A stretch of DNA of 64,000 nt from Salinibacter ruber DSM 13855 (GCF_000013045.1 NC_007677.1:1736001-1800000); one strand, 5' to 3'. Counted from the stretch's first letter, positions 32,902 to 42,690 are shown. Made by a program: numbers and translations. The notes: generated from the letters alone by a model not told the origin.

Positions 32902-33864
32902 TCACTCGTCGTGCTCCTCATAGGCGGCGATGATGTCGCGCACCAGGCGGTGGCGGGCCACGTCCTCGCGCTCCAGGTACACGAACTCAATCCCGTCGAT
33001 GCCCTTGAGGATGTGCTGCACCTGAATCAGGCCGCTGGCGTTTCGGTCTTGCAGGTCGGTCTGCGTAATGTCGCCCGTCACGACGGCCCGGCTGTGGGGG
33101 CCAAGCCGGGTCAGAAACATCTTCATCTGACTCGTGGTGGCATTCTGTGCCTCGTCGAGAATGACGAACGAGGACTTGAGCGTCCGGCCCCGCATGTAGG
33201 CGAGGGGGACCACCTCCACCCGGTCCTGCTCCAGGGACTCGGCCAGCTCGTCGCGGGGCATCATCTCCCCGAGGGCGTCGTAGAGAGGGCGGAGGTACGG
33301 CGCCACCTTTTCGTAGAAGTCGCCCGGCAAAAACCCGAGCTCTTCCCCGGCCTCCACAGCGGGGCGGGAGAGGACAATCTTGTCCACCTCGTGGTTGTTG
33401 AGGGCGGCGACGGCCAGCGCCACGGCCACGTACGTCTTCCCGGTGCCGGCGGGCCCGATGGCGAACACCACATCGTTGGCCGCGGCCGACTGGACGAGGC
33501 GCTCCTGGTTGGCGGAGCGGGGCTTGATGATCTCCCCGTCGGGGGTGGTGAGGATCAGGTCGCGCGGGCCGGGATCCGTCGCTGGGGCCGAGGCGCTCGT
33601 GTCGTTCGAATCGAACAGGGCCAAAACCGTGTCGACGTCCTCCTCGGTGAGGTGCTCGTTGCGCTCGAGAAGGGTCATCATCTCGCTGAAGACCCGCTCG
33701 ACCTTTTCCAGCGCCTCCGGCTCGCCTTCGAGGTGAATCTCCGAGCCCCGGGCCGTGATCTGGGTGTCCGGGAATGCATCCTCGATCTTTCGGAGGTGAA
33801 TGTCGTTGAAGCCGAACAGCAGAAGCGGATCGGCACCGTCAATGCTCAGTTGTTTTTCGGGCAA
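32902..33864 (-). CDS. PhoH-family ATPase (YbeZ-like)
   Basis: 320 aa, start TTG at 33864 (no ATG in a better place). An N-terminal KH-like region (about 1-85) precedes an ATPase domain with GPAGTGKTYVAVALA (Walker A) and SSFVILDEAQNAT (Walker B), then VVTGDITQTDL. PhoH proteins are linked to RNA handling and ribosome maturation, often next to ybeY; ybeY is not adjacent here. It is divergent from dapF with about 105 bp between starts. Confidence 0.93.
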   Translation of the reverse strand: MPEKQLSIDGADPLLLFGFNDIHLRKIEDAFPDTQITARGSEIHLEGEPEALEKVERVFSEMMTLLERNEHLTEEDVDTVLALFDSNDTSASAPATDPGPRDLILTTPDGEIIKPRSANQERLVQSAAANDVVFAIGPAGTGKTYVAVALAVAALNNHEVDKIVLSRPAVEAGEELGFLPGDFYEKVAPYLRPLYDALGEMMPRDELAESLEQDRVEVVPLAYMRGRTLKSSFVILDEAQNATTSQMKMFLTRLGPHSRAVVTGDITQTDLQDRNASGLIQVQHILKGIDGIEFVYLEREDVARHRLVRDIIAAYEEHDE

Positions 33865-33968
33865 CGGGATTCGGGGCCTGATGAGCGCAGAGTACGAGTA
33901 CGTTTACGGGGGCTTACGGGGGGCAGCCCCAATCGTGCCGAGGGAAAATCGGAGGTCACGAGCTACGT

Positions 33969-34826
33969 ATGATCGAGACGCGCAGCCGAATGGTTTCGTT
34001 TACCAAGATGCAGGGGACGGGGAACGACTTTGTCGTCCTCGACAACCGATCCGCTCAGCTCAGTCCGGACGAGCTGTCGGCCTGTGCGGCCGCCTGGTGC
34101 CCGCGCCGCTACGGAGTGGGGGCGGACGGGCTTCTGGCCCTCGACGCCCCGAAGACGTCGGCGGCCGACTACCGCATGCACTACGTGAATGCCGACGGAT
34201 CACGCGCGACCATGTGTGGAAACGGCGCACGATGCCTCTTTCGGTTCGCCCGACGGGCCGGATTTCAGAACGATCCGCTGGCGTTCGACACCGACGCGGG
34301 ACTGTACCGGGCCACCACGGCGCCGGAAAACAATCCGTCGGGGGTGCGCCTCTTCGTGCCGGACATCACGGAGGTCCGTGCGGACGTGGCGCTTGACCGA
34401 TCGGTGCCCCAGGCCGTTCGGCGCCTCTGCTTCGCCCACGCGGGCACCGAGCACCTTGTGGCCGTGGTCGACGACCTCGATGCCGTGCCGGTTCAGAAGT
34501 GGGGACGCCGTCTTCGTCGCGATCCCAGCCTGGCCCCCGCCGGGGCCAACGTCAACTTCGTGGAGCTAGGAGGCGAGGACGGCCTCCGACTCCGCACCTA
34601 CGAAAAGGGCGTGGAGGCCGAGACGCCGTCCTGTGGCACCGGGGTGCTGGCCGCGGCGGAGACCGCCGGCCGCCTCACGGGAGCCGATCCCGAGACGACC
34701 CTGCGGGTGCGTACGCCGGGCGGTAAGCTCGCCGTGGGCCGGGCCGAAGGGGGAACCTTGTATCTTCAGGGCCCGGCCGTATCGGTGTTTGACGGACGCG
34801 TCGAGCGCCCGAGAGACGAGCGGTAG
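33969..34826 (+). CDS. dapF: Diaminopimelate epimerase DapF
   Basis: 285 aa from the ATG at 33969; the ATG at 33990 (MVSFTKMQG) matches homologues better and gives 278 aa. Converts LL- to meso-diaminopimelate for peptidoglycan and lysine. Both catalytic cysteines are visible in TMCGNGARCLFRFA and TPSCGTGVLAAAET; MQGTGNDFVVLDN at the start is typical. Divergent from phoH and convergent with ppiD. Confidence 0.97.
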   Translation: MIETRSRMVSFTKMQGTGNDFVVLDNRSAQLSPDELSACAAAWCPRRYGVGADGLLALDAPKTSAADYRMHYVNADGSRATMCGNGARCLFRFARRAGFQNDPLAFDTDAGLYRATTAPENNPSGVRLFVPDITEVRADVALDRSVPQAVRRLCFAHAGTEHLVAVVDDLDAVPVQKWGRRLRRDPSLAPAGANVNFVELGGEDGLRLRTYEKGVEAETPSCGTGVLAAAETAGRLTGADPETTLRVRTPGGKLAVGRAEGGTLYLQGPAVSVFDGRVERPRDER

Positions 34827-34857
34827 CCACTCCGCTCCCCGGCGTACTGCGCAGTGC

Positions 34858-36933
34858 CTACCGCAGCTGGCTGCGGTTGTCTTTGATTGTGGCGTCCTCC
34901 TTCAAGGCGGCGATCCAATTGGACGACACCTGCTGGCGGCGTTGCTTGAGCAGCCGCTGGCGCAGTTGCTTGCGCTTCTGATCCGTCAGCGGGGGCGGCG
35001 TGGTTTTCTGGGTGGTCTTTACGATGAAGGCCGCGTTGTTGCCCGCCACCACCCCGGAGGTTTCGCCCTCGTCGAGCCCAAAGACGGTGCCGACGAACTG
35101 CGGCTCCTGGCCGAGCCCGGGGACGGTGCTGGTGGAGTAGGTGAGGTCCGACTGCGTGCGGAGCTCCGTGCCGAGGGCCTCCGGCAGGGCCTCGAAGGTG
35201 TTCTGGGCCAGGGCCCGTTCCATGCGCCGCGTCTGCACCGCGCGCTTCTTCTGAAGCTCCACCTGCGGCCGGATCTGCGACTTGACCTCGCTGAACGAGC
35301 GGTAGCCCTCCGGGGTGACGTTCGTTACCTCGGCGACCACGAACTTGTCGCTCAGCTCGATGACGTCGCTGATCGTGCCGTTGGAGGCGGACTCCAGGAA
35401 CTGAGAGAGGGCGGCACTCTGGCCGATGCCGGGAACGGAGGACTGGTCGGTTTCCACCTGAACCTCCTGCACCGACAGGCCCAGGCGCTGCGCCTCTTCT
35501 TCGAAGGCGCCCTCCTCCTCGGCGAAGTAGGCGAGATCGCCCAGCTGGCTCTCCTTGTCGGAGAGGGTCGCCCGGCTTGGGCTCAAGTTGTAGGCCAGGT
35601 CAGCCACCTGAACGGCTTGGGAGGCACGGGCCTCGACCCGAATGAGGTGGTAGCCAAATTCGGACCGGACGGGGCCGACGAGCGTCCCGGGCTCGGCCCC
35701 AAATGCGGCGTCCTCAAAGGCGTCCACCATGCTGCCGCGGGCAAACCAGCCGAGGTCGCCCCCGTCCGACGCCGAGCCGTCGTCGGAGTACCGGCGGGCC
35801 ATTTCCGCAAAGGAAGCGGCCCCCGCCTCGAGGCTGTCCCGAATTGCCCGCAATCGACCGGCCACCTCGGAGTCTGCCTGGTCGGTCTTCAACAGGATGT
35901 GGCGGGCGTGGAGGAAGTCGTTCTCGGCGGGGCGCGTGTCCCGAACCTTGAGGAGGTGGGCCTGGCCGCCCCCGAAGACAGGGCCGACGATCCGTCCGGG
36001 CTCGGGGGACGCGTACACCGAGTCGGCGACGCGGGCATTCATCTGGTCCGGGGTGCGGTACGCGCTCGAAAAGTCCTGGTCCGACGCGTTGTTGAGGAGA
36101 AAGAGGGAGTCGTTTTCGGTCGTGGCGAAGTCTGCCCGCAGGCCGGCCAGATCGCCGGCAATCCCGGAGGAGTCCTCCGCCGTGGCCTCCTTGGAGGTCG
36201 TCGCGTACTGCAGGGTGACCGTCTTTTCGCGCTTGTACGCTTCGCGGTTGTTGTCGTAGTAGTCACGGAGGTCCGACTCGGTGACCGTGATCGAGTCGTC
36301 CGAGACACGAGCGTAGCGAAGGGCGACGTACTGGGCCGAGGCAGACGAATTCTGGCGGCGGTAGTAGTCTTTGATGTCCGCCTCCGATACCTGGATCGTC
36401 GATTGGACGAGGGAGCTCATTTTCTGCTGTCGCCGCTGCCGCCGGAGGAACTCCTCAAGCTTGATCCACTGGGTGCGGGCCTCGGGGTTGGAGGCCATGT
36501 TTTGCAGCAACTGATAGTTGATTTGCCCGGTCGAGTCCGCGAACTGACGGCGGATGACGGGGTGTGGGTTCTCGCCGAACACCATTGCCTCCACTTCCGA
36601 ATCGGTCACCGAAATCCCCAACCGCTTCATTTCCTGCTGCAGGAGCTCCTGGTTGACGACCTGGTTGTAGGCCCGCTCCCGCACGCGGCTCTCCATCTGG
36701 GGGTTCATGTCGCCGCCCATCTGTTGTTGAAACCGCTGGCGCTGACGTTTCAGGATGCGCTGGTAATCCTCATTCTGAATCGGATTGCCGTTGACCGTGG
36801 CCACGTTCCGGTTTGTCTGGTTCATGGCCGAAAAGACATCGGAGTCCTGGAGGGTCCAGATAATCCCGAATGAAAGAACGAGAATCCAGAGAATCACTCC
36901 GGTGTTCTGCCGGAGCGTGTTCATCGCGCCCAT
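34858..36933 (-). CDS. PpiD-like membrane-anchored peptidyl-prolyl isomerase
   Basis: 691 aa. One N-terminal membrane helix (TGVILWILVLSFGIIWTLQ) anchors a large periplasmic part: a SurA/PpiD N-terminal chaperone region, a central parvulin domain (HARHILLKTDQADSEV, FAEMARRYSDDGSASDGGDLGWFARGSM cut here for length, VRSEFGYHLIRVE), then a C-terminal helical region (RKQLRQRLLKQRRQQV). It helps newly exported proteins fold. Length exceeds E. coli PpiD (623 aa) by about 70 residues. Confidence 0.92.
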   Translation of the reverse strand: MGAMNTLRQNTGVILWILVLSFGIIWTLQDSDVFSAMNQTNRNVATVNGNPIQNEDYQRILKRQRQRFQQQMGGDMNPQMESRVRERAYNQVVNQELLQQEMKRLGISVTDSEVEAMVFGENPHPVIRRQFADSTGQINYQLLQNMASNPEARTQWIKLEEFLRRQRRQQKMSSLVQSTIQVSEADIKDYYRRQNSSASAQYVALRYARVSDDSITVTESDLRDYYDNNREAYKREKTVTLQYATTSKEATAEDSSGIAGDLAGLRADFATTENDSLFLLNNASDQDFSSAYRTPDQMNARVADSVYASPEPGRIVGPVFGGGQAHLLKVRDTRPAENDFLHARHILLKTDQADSEVAGRLRAIRDSLEAGAASFAEMARRYSDDGSASDGGDLGWFARGSMVDAFEDAAFGAEPGTLVGPVRSEFGYHLIRVEARASQAVQVADLAYNLSPSRATLSDKESQLGDLAYFAEEEGAFEEEAQRLGLSVQEVQVETDQSSVPGIGQSAALSQFLESASNGTISDVIELSDKFVVAEVTNVTPEGYRSFSEVKSQIRPQVELQKKRAVQTRRMERALAQNTFEALPEALGTELRTQSDLTYSTSTVPGLGQEPQFVGTVFGLDEGETSGVVAGNNAAFIVKTTQKTTPPPLTDQKRKQLRQRLLKQRRQQVSSNWIAALKEDATIKDNRSQLR

Positions 36934-37182
36934 GGAGACGTGAGGAGGTTGGTGAGGAAGAAGTGTTCCGCGAGGCGGTTTTGATCAGGAGACCGGAGAC
37001 TCCTGCACTGTACCTTGCTCCGTAACAGATTGTTCGCGTTGTGGACCGGATGGCCACGGCAAAGAACGAGGGGCGGCCTGCGGGTCGCAGGCACACCAAC
37101 TGGTGCTGTGCGTTGCAACAATTCTTCGCATACGCCGATGCCTCAACGGGCGCTCACTGCCCGCAAGCGCTCTTCTTGCCCC

Positions 37183-38094
37183 ATGCGCATCGTCCGACGC
37201 TCCTCCATACTCACGACGGGGCTTCTGGCCCTGCTCCTCGGCGGTGGAGGGGCGGTGGTCGGGCACGAGGCCACCCCGGTGGGGCCTGCGCTGGGCCTCC
37301 TCCCGGCGATCGTGGTGCTGGCGGTGGGGCTCCGTCGTCCCTGGCGGCGCTGGCGGGTGGCCCAGGCGGACCTCGTCCCCGAGCACGGCCGATGGCTTCG
37401 CGACCGAGTTCCCCTCTACCAAAAACTGGACGCGGCGGGCCGGGCCCGGTTTGGGCGCGATGTGCAGTTTGTCCTCGACGAGTATTCCTTCGAAGGGGTC
37501 CAGGGGGTGACGGTGACCGATGCGCTGCGGCTCAGCGTCGCCGCGGGCATCGCCACGCTGCTGCACGGGCGGCCCGCCTGGGAGCTCCCGGGGAGCCGAT
37601 CGGTGCTGTTCTACCCGGATCGGTTCGACGAGACCTACCACGGAAACATCACGGCCCGCTACGACGGCATGGCCCATCAGCAGGGCCCCGTCATTCTCAC
37701 GGTTGCCGCGGTGCGGCGCAGCTGGGAGCACCCGGGCGATGGAAACAACGTGGTCCTTCACGAGCTGGCCCACCTCTTCGACTTTGACAACGAGGGGGCG
37801 GACGGGGTGCCCTCCCTCGTCGATCCGGGGTCGGTCCCCGACTGGCAGGCGCTGGTGCGGGAGGAGATGCGACGGATCCGGCAGGGGCGGTCCTTGCTGC
37901 GGCCGTACGGGGCGGAGGCCCCCTCGGAGTTCTTTGCCGTGGCGGTGGAGCATTTCTTCGAGCAGCCGGCCCCGATGGCCCGCCAGCACGGCGAGCTCTT
38001 CCGCGCCCTGGTCTCGTTCTTTCGCATTGATCCCCGCACTGGCACAACGGGCGACGCGGCGGTGGGGGCGGAGATGCAGCCGGACCCTACGTGA
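37183..38094 (+). CDS. MtfA-like zinc peptidase with N-terminal membrane helices
   Basis: 303 aa from the ATG at 37183 (MRIVRRSS). The domain is that of MtfA (DUF980): the zinc motif NVVLHELAHLFDFDNEG with the HExxH, VTVTDALRLSVAAG and PSEFFAVAVEHFFEQP, whose Glu is the third ligand type. Unlike cytosolic E. coli MtfA, two hydrophobic segments lie at the start (TTGLLALLLGGGGAVV; LGLLPAIVVLAVGL), so it is likely tied to the membrane. Its 3' end overlaps the convergent kynureninase-like gene by 8 bp. Confidence 0.88.
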   Translation: MRIVRRSSILTTGLLALLLGGGGAVVGHEATPVGPALGLLPAIVVLAVGLRRPWRRWRVAQADLVPEHGRWLRDRVPLYQKLDAAGRARFGRDVQFVLDEYSFEGVQGVTVTDALRLSVAAGIATLLHGRPAWELPGSRSVLFYPDRFDETYHGNITARYDGMAHQQGPVILTVAAVRRSWEHPGDGNNVVLHELAHLFDFDNEGADGVPSLVDPGSVPDWQALVREEMRRIRQGRSLLRPYGAEAPSEFFAVAVEHFFEQPAPMARQHGELFRALVSFFRIDPRTGTTGDAAVGAEMQPDPT

Positions 38095-39328
38095 CGGGGC
38101 CGGCCGCGTCTACGGAGCGGGAGCGGTAGGCGCCCGTGTCGAGGGCGTCGCCGATTAGGTTGAAGGCATGGTCAACCTCCTCTCGTGTGTTCCAGACGAA
38201 CGGGGCCATGCGGAGAACCTCGTTGCGACGACTGTCGGTGTAGACGTGCTGCTGCTTGAGGTGGGCCGCGAGGCGCTCGGCCTCCGACACTTCCAAAAGC
38301 ACCATCGCGCTCCGCTCGCTGGGGGCGCGAGGGGAGCGCAGCGGGATGTCGAGGGCGTCGGCCCGCTCGATGGCACGGTCGGTCAGCGCAAGCGAGTGGT
38401 CACGGACGGCCTCCAGCCCCACGTCGAGCAGCAGCCGAACGCCCTCGACGGCGTGATACATGGGGGCCACGGGGGTCGTCCCGCCCAAAAACCGACGGCG
38501 CACGTCGGGGTGTGGGCTCGGCTCGGTTCGAAACTCGAAGGGCGCCGCGTTCCCGAACCAGCCGGTGAGCCGCGGGGCAAGCTCCAGTCCGTCCCGCAGG
38601 TACAGAAACGTGTTTCCGGCCGAGCCGGACGCCTCCTTCAGCAGGCCCCCGACGTAGAGGTCACAGCCGAGCTGCGTCACGTCGATTGGGCGGGTGGCGG
38701 CGGCGTGGTAGCCGTCCAGCAGGAACAGCGCGTCGTGGCGACGGGCACGCTCCGCGACCGATTGCAGAAACGAATCCGGGAGGCAGGCCCCGGTCGTGAA
38801 CCCGACGTGGCTGAGGGCCACGAGGGCGGTGTCGGGGCCGATGGCGTCGAGCAGAGCCGAGCGGTCGACGCGGTGGTCGCCGGTGGGAGCAACGACGTGT
38901 GGGGTGAGGTCGCGGAGGTCACTCCACCGCTGCACGCTGTGCAGAACGGAGGGAAAGGCGGTCTCGGGAACGACCACTTCGGTCCCGCGGGCGGCCACCT
39001 CGGGACTGGAGAGGAGGCACTGGACCGTCCAGTGCACGCTCGGCTGCAGAATGCAGGTTTCCGGGGGCGCGCCCAGCAGGGGAGCGACGAATTCGTCGCC
39101 GAGGTAGGTCGGCAGGGTCCACCAGCCAACCGTCTCGTCCGCGTCGGGGCGCCAGTGGTTGGGGACCTCGTTCCAGGCGTCCACCCCACGCTGGCGCCAG
39201 TCCTCCGTAAACTGCTCCATCATGTGGGGCACCCGCTCGGGCTGCAGGCCGTGAGTAAAGGACCGAAATTCCACCGCGTCGGGCTTGTCCGGGAAGCGGT
39301 ACGCGGAGGGAATGGGCGGAGTCGACAT
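38087..39328 (-). CDS. Kynureninase-like PLP enzyme (class V aminotransferase fold)
   Basis: 413 aa. Kynureninases cleave kynurenine to anthranilate using PLP. The fold and length match: WWTLPTYLGDEFVAPLLGA near the start, LQPSVHWTVQCLLSS, ALVALSHVGFTTGA, ALFLLDGYHAAATRP (the PLP-binding Asp) and YVGGLLKEASGSAGNTFLYL with the candidate Schiff-base Lys. The canonical kynureninase SYKYLNAGPG motif is not conserved, so a different substrate is possible. No other tryptophan degradation genes are nearby. Confidence 0.75.
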   Translation of the reverse strand: MSTPPIPSAYRFPDKPDAVEFRSFTHGLQPERVPHMMEQFTEDWRQRGVDAWNEVPNHWRPDADETVGWWTLPTYLGDEFVAPLLGAPPETCILQPSVHWTVQCLLSSPEVAARGTEVVVPETAFPSVLHSVQRWSDLRDLTPHVVAPTGDHRVDRSALLDAIGPDTALVALSHVGFTTGACLPDSFLQSVAERARRHDALFLLDGYHAAATRPIDVTQLGCDLYVGGLLKEASGSAGNTFLYLRDGLELAPRLTGWFGNAAPFEFRTEPSPHPDVRRRFLGGTTPVAPMYHAVEGVRLLLDVGLEAVRDHSLALTDRAIERADALDIPLRSPRAPSERSAMVLLEVSEAERLAAHLKQQHVYTDSRRNEVLRMAPFVWNTREEVDHAFNLIGDALDTGAYRSRSVDAAGPVT

Positions 39329-39368
39329 GATAGGGCGAGAGCACTAGACGCAAAGGAGCCACATATGC

Positions 39369-39392
39369 AAAAAGCCCCTGCCGCACCGGGGC
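39369..39392 (-). terminator. Rho-independent terminator after rpmA
   Basis: Read on the minus strand: GCCCC-GGTGCGGCA-GGGGC followed directly by TTTTT. It sits 40 bp after the rpmA stop and ends the rplU-rpmA unit before the kynureninase-like gene. Confidence 0.75.
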
Positions 39393-39431
39393 GAGAGGAG
39401 CTTCTTGCGGGGCAGAATGGGAGAAGAGGGC

Positions 39432-39692
39432 CTACGCCTCCTCCGGAACCACGTGAACGTACTTGCGGTCGCCGCCACTCCGGGCGAACTTGACGACGCC
39501 GTGGTCCTTCGCGAAAAGCGTATCGTCGCTGCCGCGGCCCACATTGTGGCCGGGGTGGAACTTGGTGCCGCGCTGGCGGACGATGATGCTGCCCGCGTGC
39601 ACGTGCTCGCCACCGTACGACTTTACGCCAAGATAGCTGGGATTGGAGTCACGGGTGTTTTCCGTTGACCCCATGGCTTTTTTGTGTGCCAT
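39432..39692 (-). CDS. rpmA: 50S ribosomal protein L27
   Basis: 86 aa. [17 protein letters not shown] at the start, [19 protein letters not shown] and [17 protein letters not shown] are the unmistakable L27 motifs. L27 reaches toward the peptidyl transferase centre. It follows rplU by 49 bp, the usual order in bacteria. Confidence 0.98.
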   Translation of the reverse strand: MAHKKAMGSTENTRDSNPSYLGVKSYGGEHVHAGSIIVRQRGTKFHPGHNVGRGSDDTLFAKDHGVVKFARSGGDRKYVHVVPEEA

Positions 39693-39741
39693 AACAACCT
39701 CGTGGGGGTTGGTTCAACAAAGGGATGCAAGGGGAGAAGGG

Positions 39742-40149
39742 TTACGCCTCGGCCGGTTCGGCCTCCGGGTCCTCATCGGGCTCCGCGTCCGACGTTTCGG
39801 CAGCCTCTTCGTCGTCGGAGGACGCGGGGCCGTTTGCGTTCAGGGACTCGATTTCAATCTGGGTGTACTGCTGTCGGTGTCCCCGCTTAACGCGATACCG
39901 TTTGCGCCGTTTCTTCTTGAACACGATGACCTTATCGCCCTTTACGTGCTCCAGCACGCGGGCGGTGGCGGTGGCGTCCTCAACGGTTGGCGTCCCGAGG
40001 GTGACATCCCCATCGCCGTCGGACACGAGAAGCACCCGATCCAGGGTCAACTCCTGGCCGGCGGTCGCGTCCGAATGGTAGGGGACATACAAGGTGTCGC
40101 CCTCCTGGACCTTGAACTGTTTGTCTTTAACGTCAACAACTGCGTACAT
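39742..40149 (-). CDS. rplU: 50S ribosomal protein L21 with acidic C-terminal tail
   Basis: 135 aa from the ATG at 40149 (MYAVVDVKDKQFKVQEGD). The core L21 motifs are QFKVQEGD, ARVLEHVKGDKVIVFKKKRR and YRVKRGHRQQYTQIEIESL. After residue ~103 comes a 30-residue tail made almost only of Asp, Glu, Ala, Ser and Pro, absent from most L21. Such tails fit a salt-adapted proteome. First gene of the rplU-rpmA pair. Confidence 0.97.
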   Translation of the reverse strand: MYAVVDVKDKQFKVQEGDTLYVPYHSDATAGQELTLDRVLLVSDGDGDVTLGTPTVEDATATARVLEHVKGDKVIVFKKKRRKRYRVKRGHRQQYTQIEIESLNANGPASSDDEEAAETSDAEPDEDPEAEPAEA

Positions 40150-40284
40150 AAGGCGTCTCTGCTTTGGAGCGCCGGGTTGGCTACCGACGCGAGAGTGACC
40201 GGATTTCGAGTGAATGCCGAGGCTTAGCCACGCAATGCCCGCCCATCCGTTCCCGATCATCATTCACGACCCCTTCCGTTTCGC

Positions 40285-40947
40285 ATGAAGATCTCCCTGC
40301 CCGACCGTTCCCCGCCGGTATCCGTCGGCAAGCTTCTCTGCATCGGCCGCAACTACGCCGACCACGCCGCCGAGATGGACCGGGCCGTTCCCGACGAGCC
40401 GATGGTGTTTCTGAAGCCGGCGTCGGCCCTCGTCCGGTCGGGAGGAGCAGTGCGGTTGCCCCCACAGTCTCAGGACGTCCACCATGAGGTCGAATTGGTG
40501 GCAGTTGTGGGGACGGAGGGCAAAAACATCCCCCGGTCCGCGGCGCTCGACCATGTCGCCGGTTATGCCGTGGGGCTCGACATGACGGCGCGTGACCTGC
40601 AGGCCGAGGCCAAAGAGCGGCGCCATCCCTGGTCGGTGGCGAAGGGGTTTGACACGTTCGCGCCCCTAGGACCCATCCAGCCCGCGGAGGCCGTGGACGA
40701 TGTGCAGGACCTGACCCTCCGACTGACGGTGAACGACGAGACGCGTCAGGAGGCCAGTACCCGACACCAGATCTTTCCGGTACGGGACCTCGTCCACTAC
40801 TGCTCCCACATTTTTACCCTGTCGCCGGGGGACCTGCTATACACCGGCACCCCGTCCGGGGTAGGGCCCGTGCAGGACGGCGATCGGCTGCACGCCTCCG
40901 CGACGGGGCTCGACCCCCTGAGCGTGTCGGTCGGGCGGTCCGGATGA
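40285..40947 (+). CDS. Fumarylacetoacetate hydrolase family protein
   Basis: 220 aa, single-domain FAH (FAHD1-like). Such enzymes hydrolyse or decarboxylate acyl-pyruvates and oxaloacetate with Mg2+. Seen: KLLCIGRNYADHAAEM, MVFLKPASALV, VHHEVELVAVVG with the metal-binding Glu residues, YAVGLDMTARDLQ, FDTFAPLGP and LLYTGTPSGVGPVQDGD. Followed 63 bp later by the PNPOx-like gene. Substrate not known. Confidence 0.93.
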   Translation: MKISLPDRSPPVSVGKLLCIGRNYADHAAEMDRAVPDEPMVFLKPASALVRSGGAVRLPPQSQDVHHEVELVAVVGTEGKNIPRSAALDHVAGYAVGLDMTARDLQAEAKERRHPWSVAKGFDTFAPLGPIQPAEAVDDVQDLTLRLTVNDETRQEASTRHQIFPVRDLVHYCSHIFTLSPGDLLYTGTPSGVGPVQDGDRLHASATGLDPLSVSVGRSG

Positions 40948-41010
40948 GCGTGAGGCCTGCCGTCCGACGCCCCCTTCACATCTGTCTCGATACACCCCTA
41001 GGTTCCTCCT

Positions 41011-41616
41011 ATGTCCATCCCCCGATACACCGACCTCGACACCGTTCACGACCACGTCTGGGACGCCCTCGAGACCGCCGCCGAGGACCCGGGGCACCCG
41101 TACCGCCAGCTTACGTTCGGCACGGTCCACGAAGAGACGCCGGACCTCCGCACGGTGGTGCTCCGCACGGCGGACGCCGGTGCGCGTGCGCTCCAGTTCC
41201 ATTCGGACCGCCGGTCGCGAAAGGTGGCGGCCCTCCGCGAGAACGACCGTATCGCGTGGCACGCATGGGACACGGAGTCCCTGGAGCAGATTCGCCTCTA
41301 CGGGACGGCCACCGTTCACGTGGACGACGACGTGGCGGCGGCCTTGTGGGAGTCGCAGTCTCCCGGGTCCCTGTCGGTGTATCCGCGCCCCACGGCGCCA
41401 GGTACGCCCATCGACGAGCCGGACGACAAGCTCGACCCGGCAGTGAAGAGCGACCCGATCACCGACGACGACGTGGCAGGCGGCCGGCAGTACTTTGTCG
41501 CCATCCGAACGGTGATTGATCGCGTGGAGTGGCTGCACCTCCATCCGGACGGTCACTACCGCGCCCGATTCGAGTACGCGTCGGACGAGGGGGAGGCGAC
41601 CTGGGTCGTGCCCTAG
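41011..41616 (+). CDS. Pyridoxamine 5'-phosphate oxidase-fold flavoprotein
   Basis: 201 aa. Split-barrel FMN-binding fold: YRQLTFGTVHEETPDLRTVV, LQFHSDRRSRKVAALRENDR and LEQIRLYGTATVHVDDDV match the family, and the C-terminal VEWLHLHPDGHYRARFEY is typical of the group with the alr4036-type domain. It may bind FMN but is not clearly PdxH; the R-R-x-x-L-x-P ending of true PdxH is absent. Same strand as the FAH-family gene. Confidence 0.85.
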   Translation: MSIPRYTDLDTVHDHVWDALETAAEDPGHPYRQLTFGTVHEETPDLRTVVLRTADAGARALQFHSDRRSRKVAALRENDRIAWHAWDTESLEQIRLYGTATVHVDDDVAAALWESQSPGSLSVYPRPTAPGTPIDEPDDKLDPAVKSDPITDDDVAGGRQYFVAIRTVIDRVEWLHLHPDGHYRARFEYASDEGEATWVVP

Positions 41617-41643
41617 AACGAGGGCTTCTTACAAGTCATGTGA

Positions 41644-42690
41644 TCATGACGTGGGCGCGGGGGCCCGGTCGGCGTAGGCGTGGAGCACGTCCACCGCCTG
41701 CTCAATGCCCTCCATCGAGACATCGCGGTGGGTGGTTGCGCGAATGGTGGACGGCCCGAAGGCCTTCACCAGAACGCCCTGGTCGCGAAGGTGCGGCACG
41801 ACCTCGTCGGCGGTGTCGTCGGGGACCCCGAACATCACGATGTTGGTGTCCACCATCGCGGGGTCGATGGAGAACGGCGGGCACTCGGCGATCCCGTTCG
41901 CGAGCCGCCGGGCCTTTTCGTGGTCCCGGGCCAGGTCGGGACGGTGATGGTCGAGGGCGTAGAGCCCGGCCGCGGCGAGGAGGCCGGCCTGCCGCATGCC
42001 GCCCCCGAACTGCTTCCGCGTCCGGCGGGCCTCGTCGATGAGCGGCGCCGACCCGGCCACGACCGAGCCCACCGGTGCGCCCAGTCCCTTCGACAGGGCG
42101 ACCCAGGTGATGTCGGCAGGGGCGGCCAGCCGCTCCTCCGTCACGTCGAGGGCGGCGGCCGCGTTCCAGAGCCGAGCCCCGTCCAGGTGGACCGCAAGGT
42201 CGTGCTCACGGGCAACGGCCGCGAGGGCCTGGACCCGGTCCAGCGAGTACACCACCCCGCCCGCCTTGTTGGCGGTATTCTCGATCGACAGGACCCGGGT
42301 TCGGGGCATCACGTCCGCTTCCGGGCGCACGGCAGCCTCTACCTGAGAGGGCTTGAGTCGGCCGCGGGTGCCCGAGAGCGGGTGCAGCTGGACGCCCGAG
42401 AGGAGCCCGGCCGCTCCGGTCTCGTAGTTGAAGACGTGGCTTCCACGCTCGAGAATTACCTCCTCGCCCGGGGTGGTGAGAACGTGGAGGCAGATCTGGT
42501 TCGCCATCGTGCCGGACGGGACAAACAGCGCCGCCTCTTTTCCCAACCGATCCGCCACCCGCTCCTGGAGTCGGTTCACGGTTGGGTCCTCGCCGTAGAC
42601 ATCGTCGCCGACCTCGGCCTCGTACATGGCAGTGCGCATGCCCTCCGAGGGGCGCGTGACGGTGTCGCTCCGAAGATCGATGGGGGACAT
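41644..42690 (-). CDS. Low-specificity L-threonine aldolase
   Basis: 348 aa. PLP enzyme that splits L-threonine or allo-threonine to glycine and acetaldehyde. Seen: [68 protein letters not shown] (PLP-binding Asp) and [14 protein letters not shown] with the Schiff-base Lys. Convergent with the PNPOx-like gene (27 bp between stops). Followed on the upstream side by greA. Confidence 0.95.
   Translation of the reverse strand: MSPIDLRSDTVTRPSEGMRTAMYEAEVGDDVYGEDPTVNRLQERVADRLGKEAALFVPSGTMANQICLHVLTTPGEEVILERGSHVFNYETGAAGLLSGVQLHPLSGTRGRLKPSQVEAAVRPEADVMPRTRVLSIENTANKAGGVVYSLDRVQALAAVAREHDLAVHLDGARLWNAAAALDVTEERLAAPADITWVALSKGLGAPVGSVVAGSAPLIDEARRTRKQFGGGMRQAGLLAAAGLYALDHHRPDLARDHEKARRLANGIAECPPFSIDPAMVDTNIVMFGVPDDTADEVVPHLRDQGVLVKAFGPSTIRATTHRDVSMEGIEQAVDVLHAYADRAPAPTS

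Noticed and set aside
34633-36873. A 746-codon plus-strand frame over ppiD
   Set aside because: It is antisense to a clear PpiD gene and begins inside dapF. It has no recognisable motifs.
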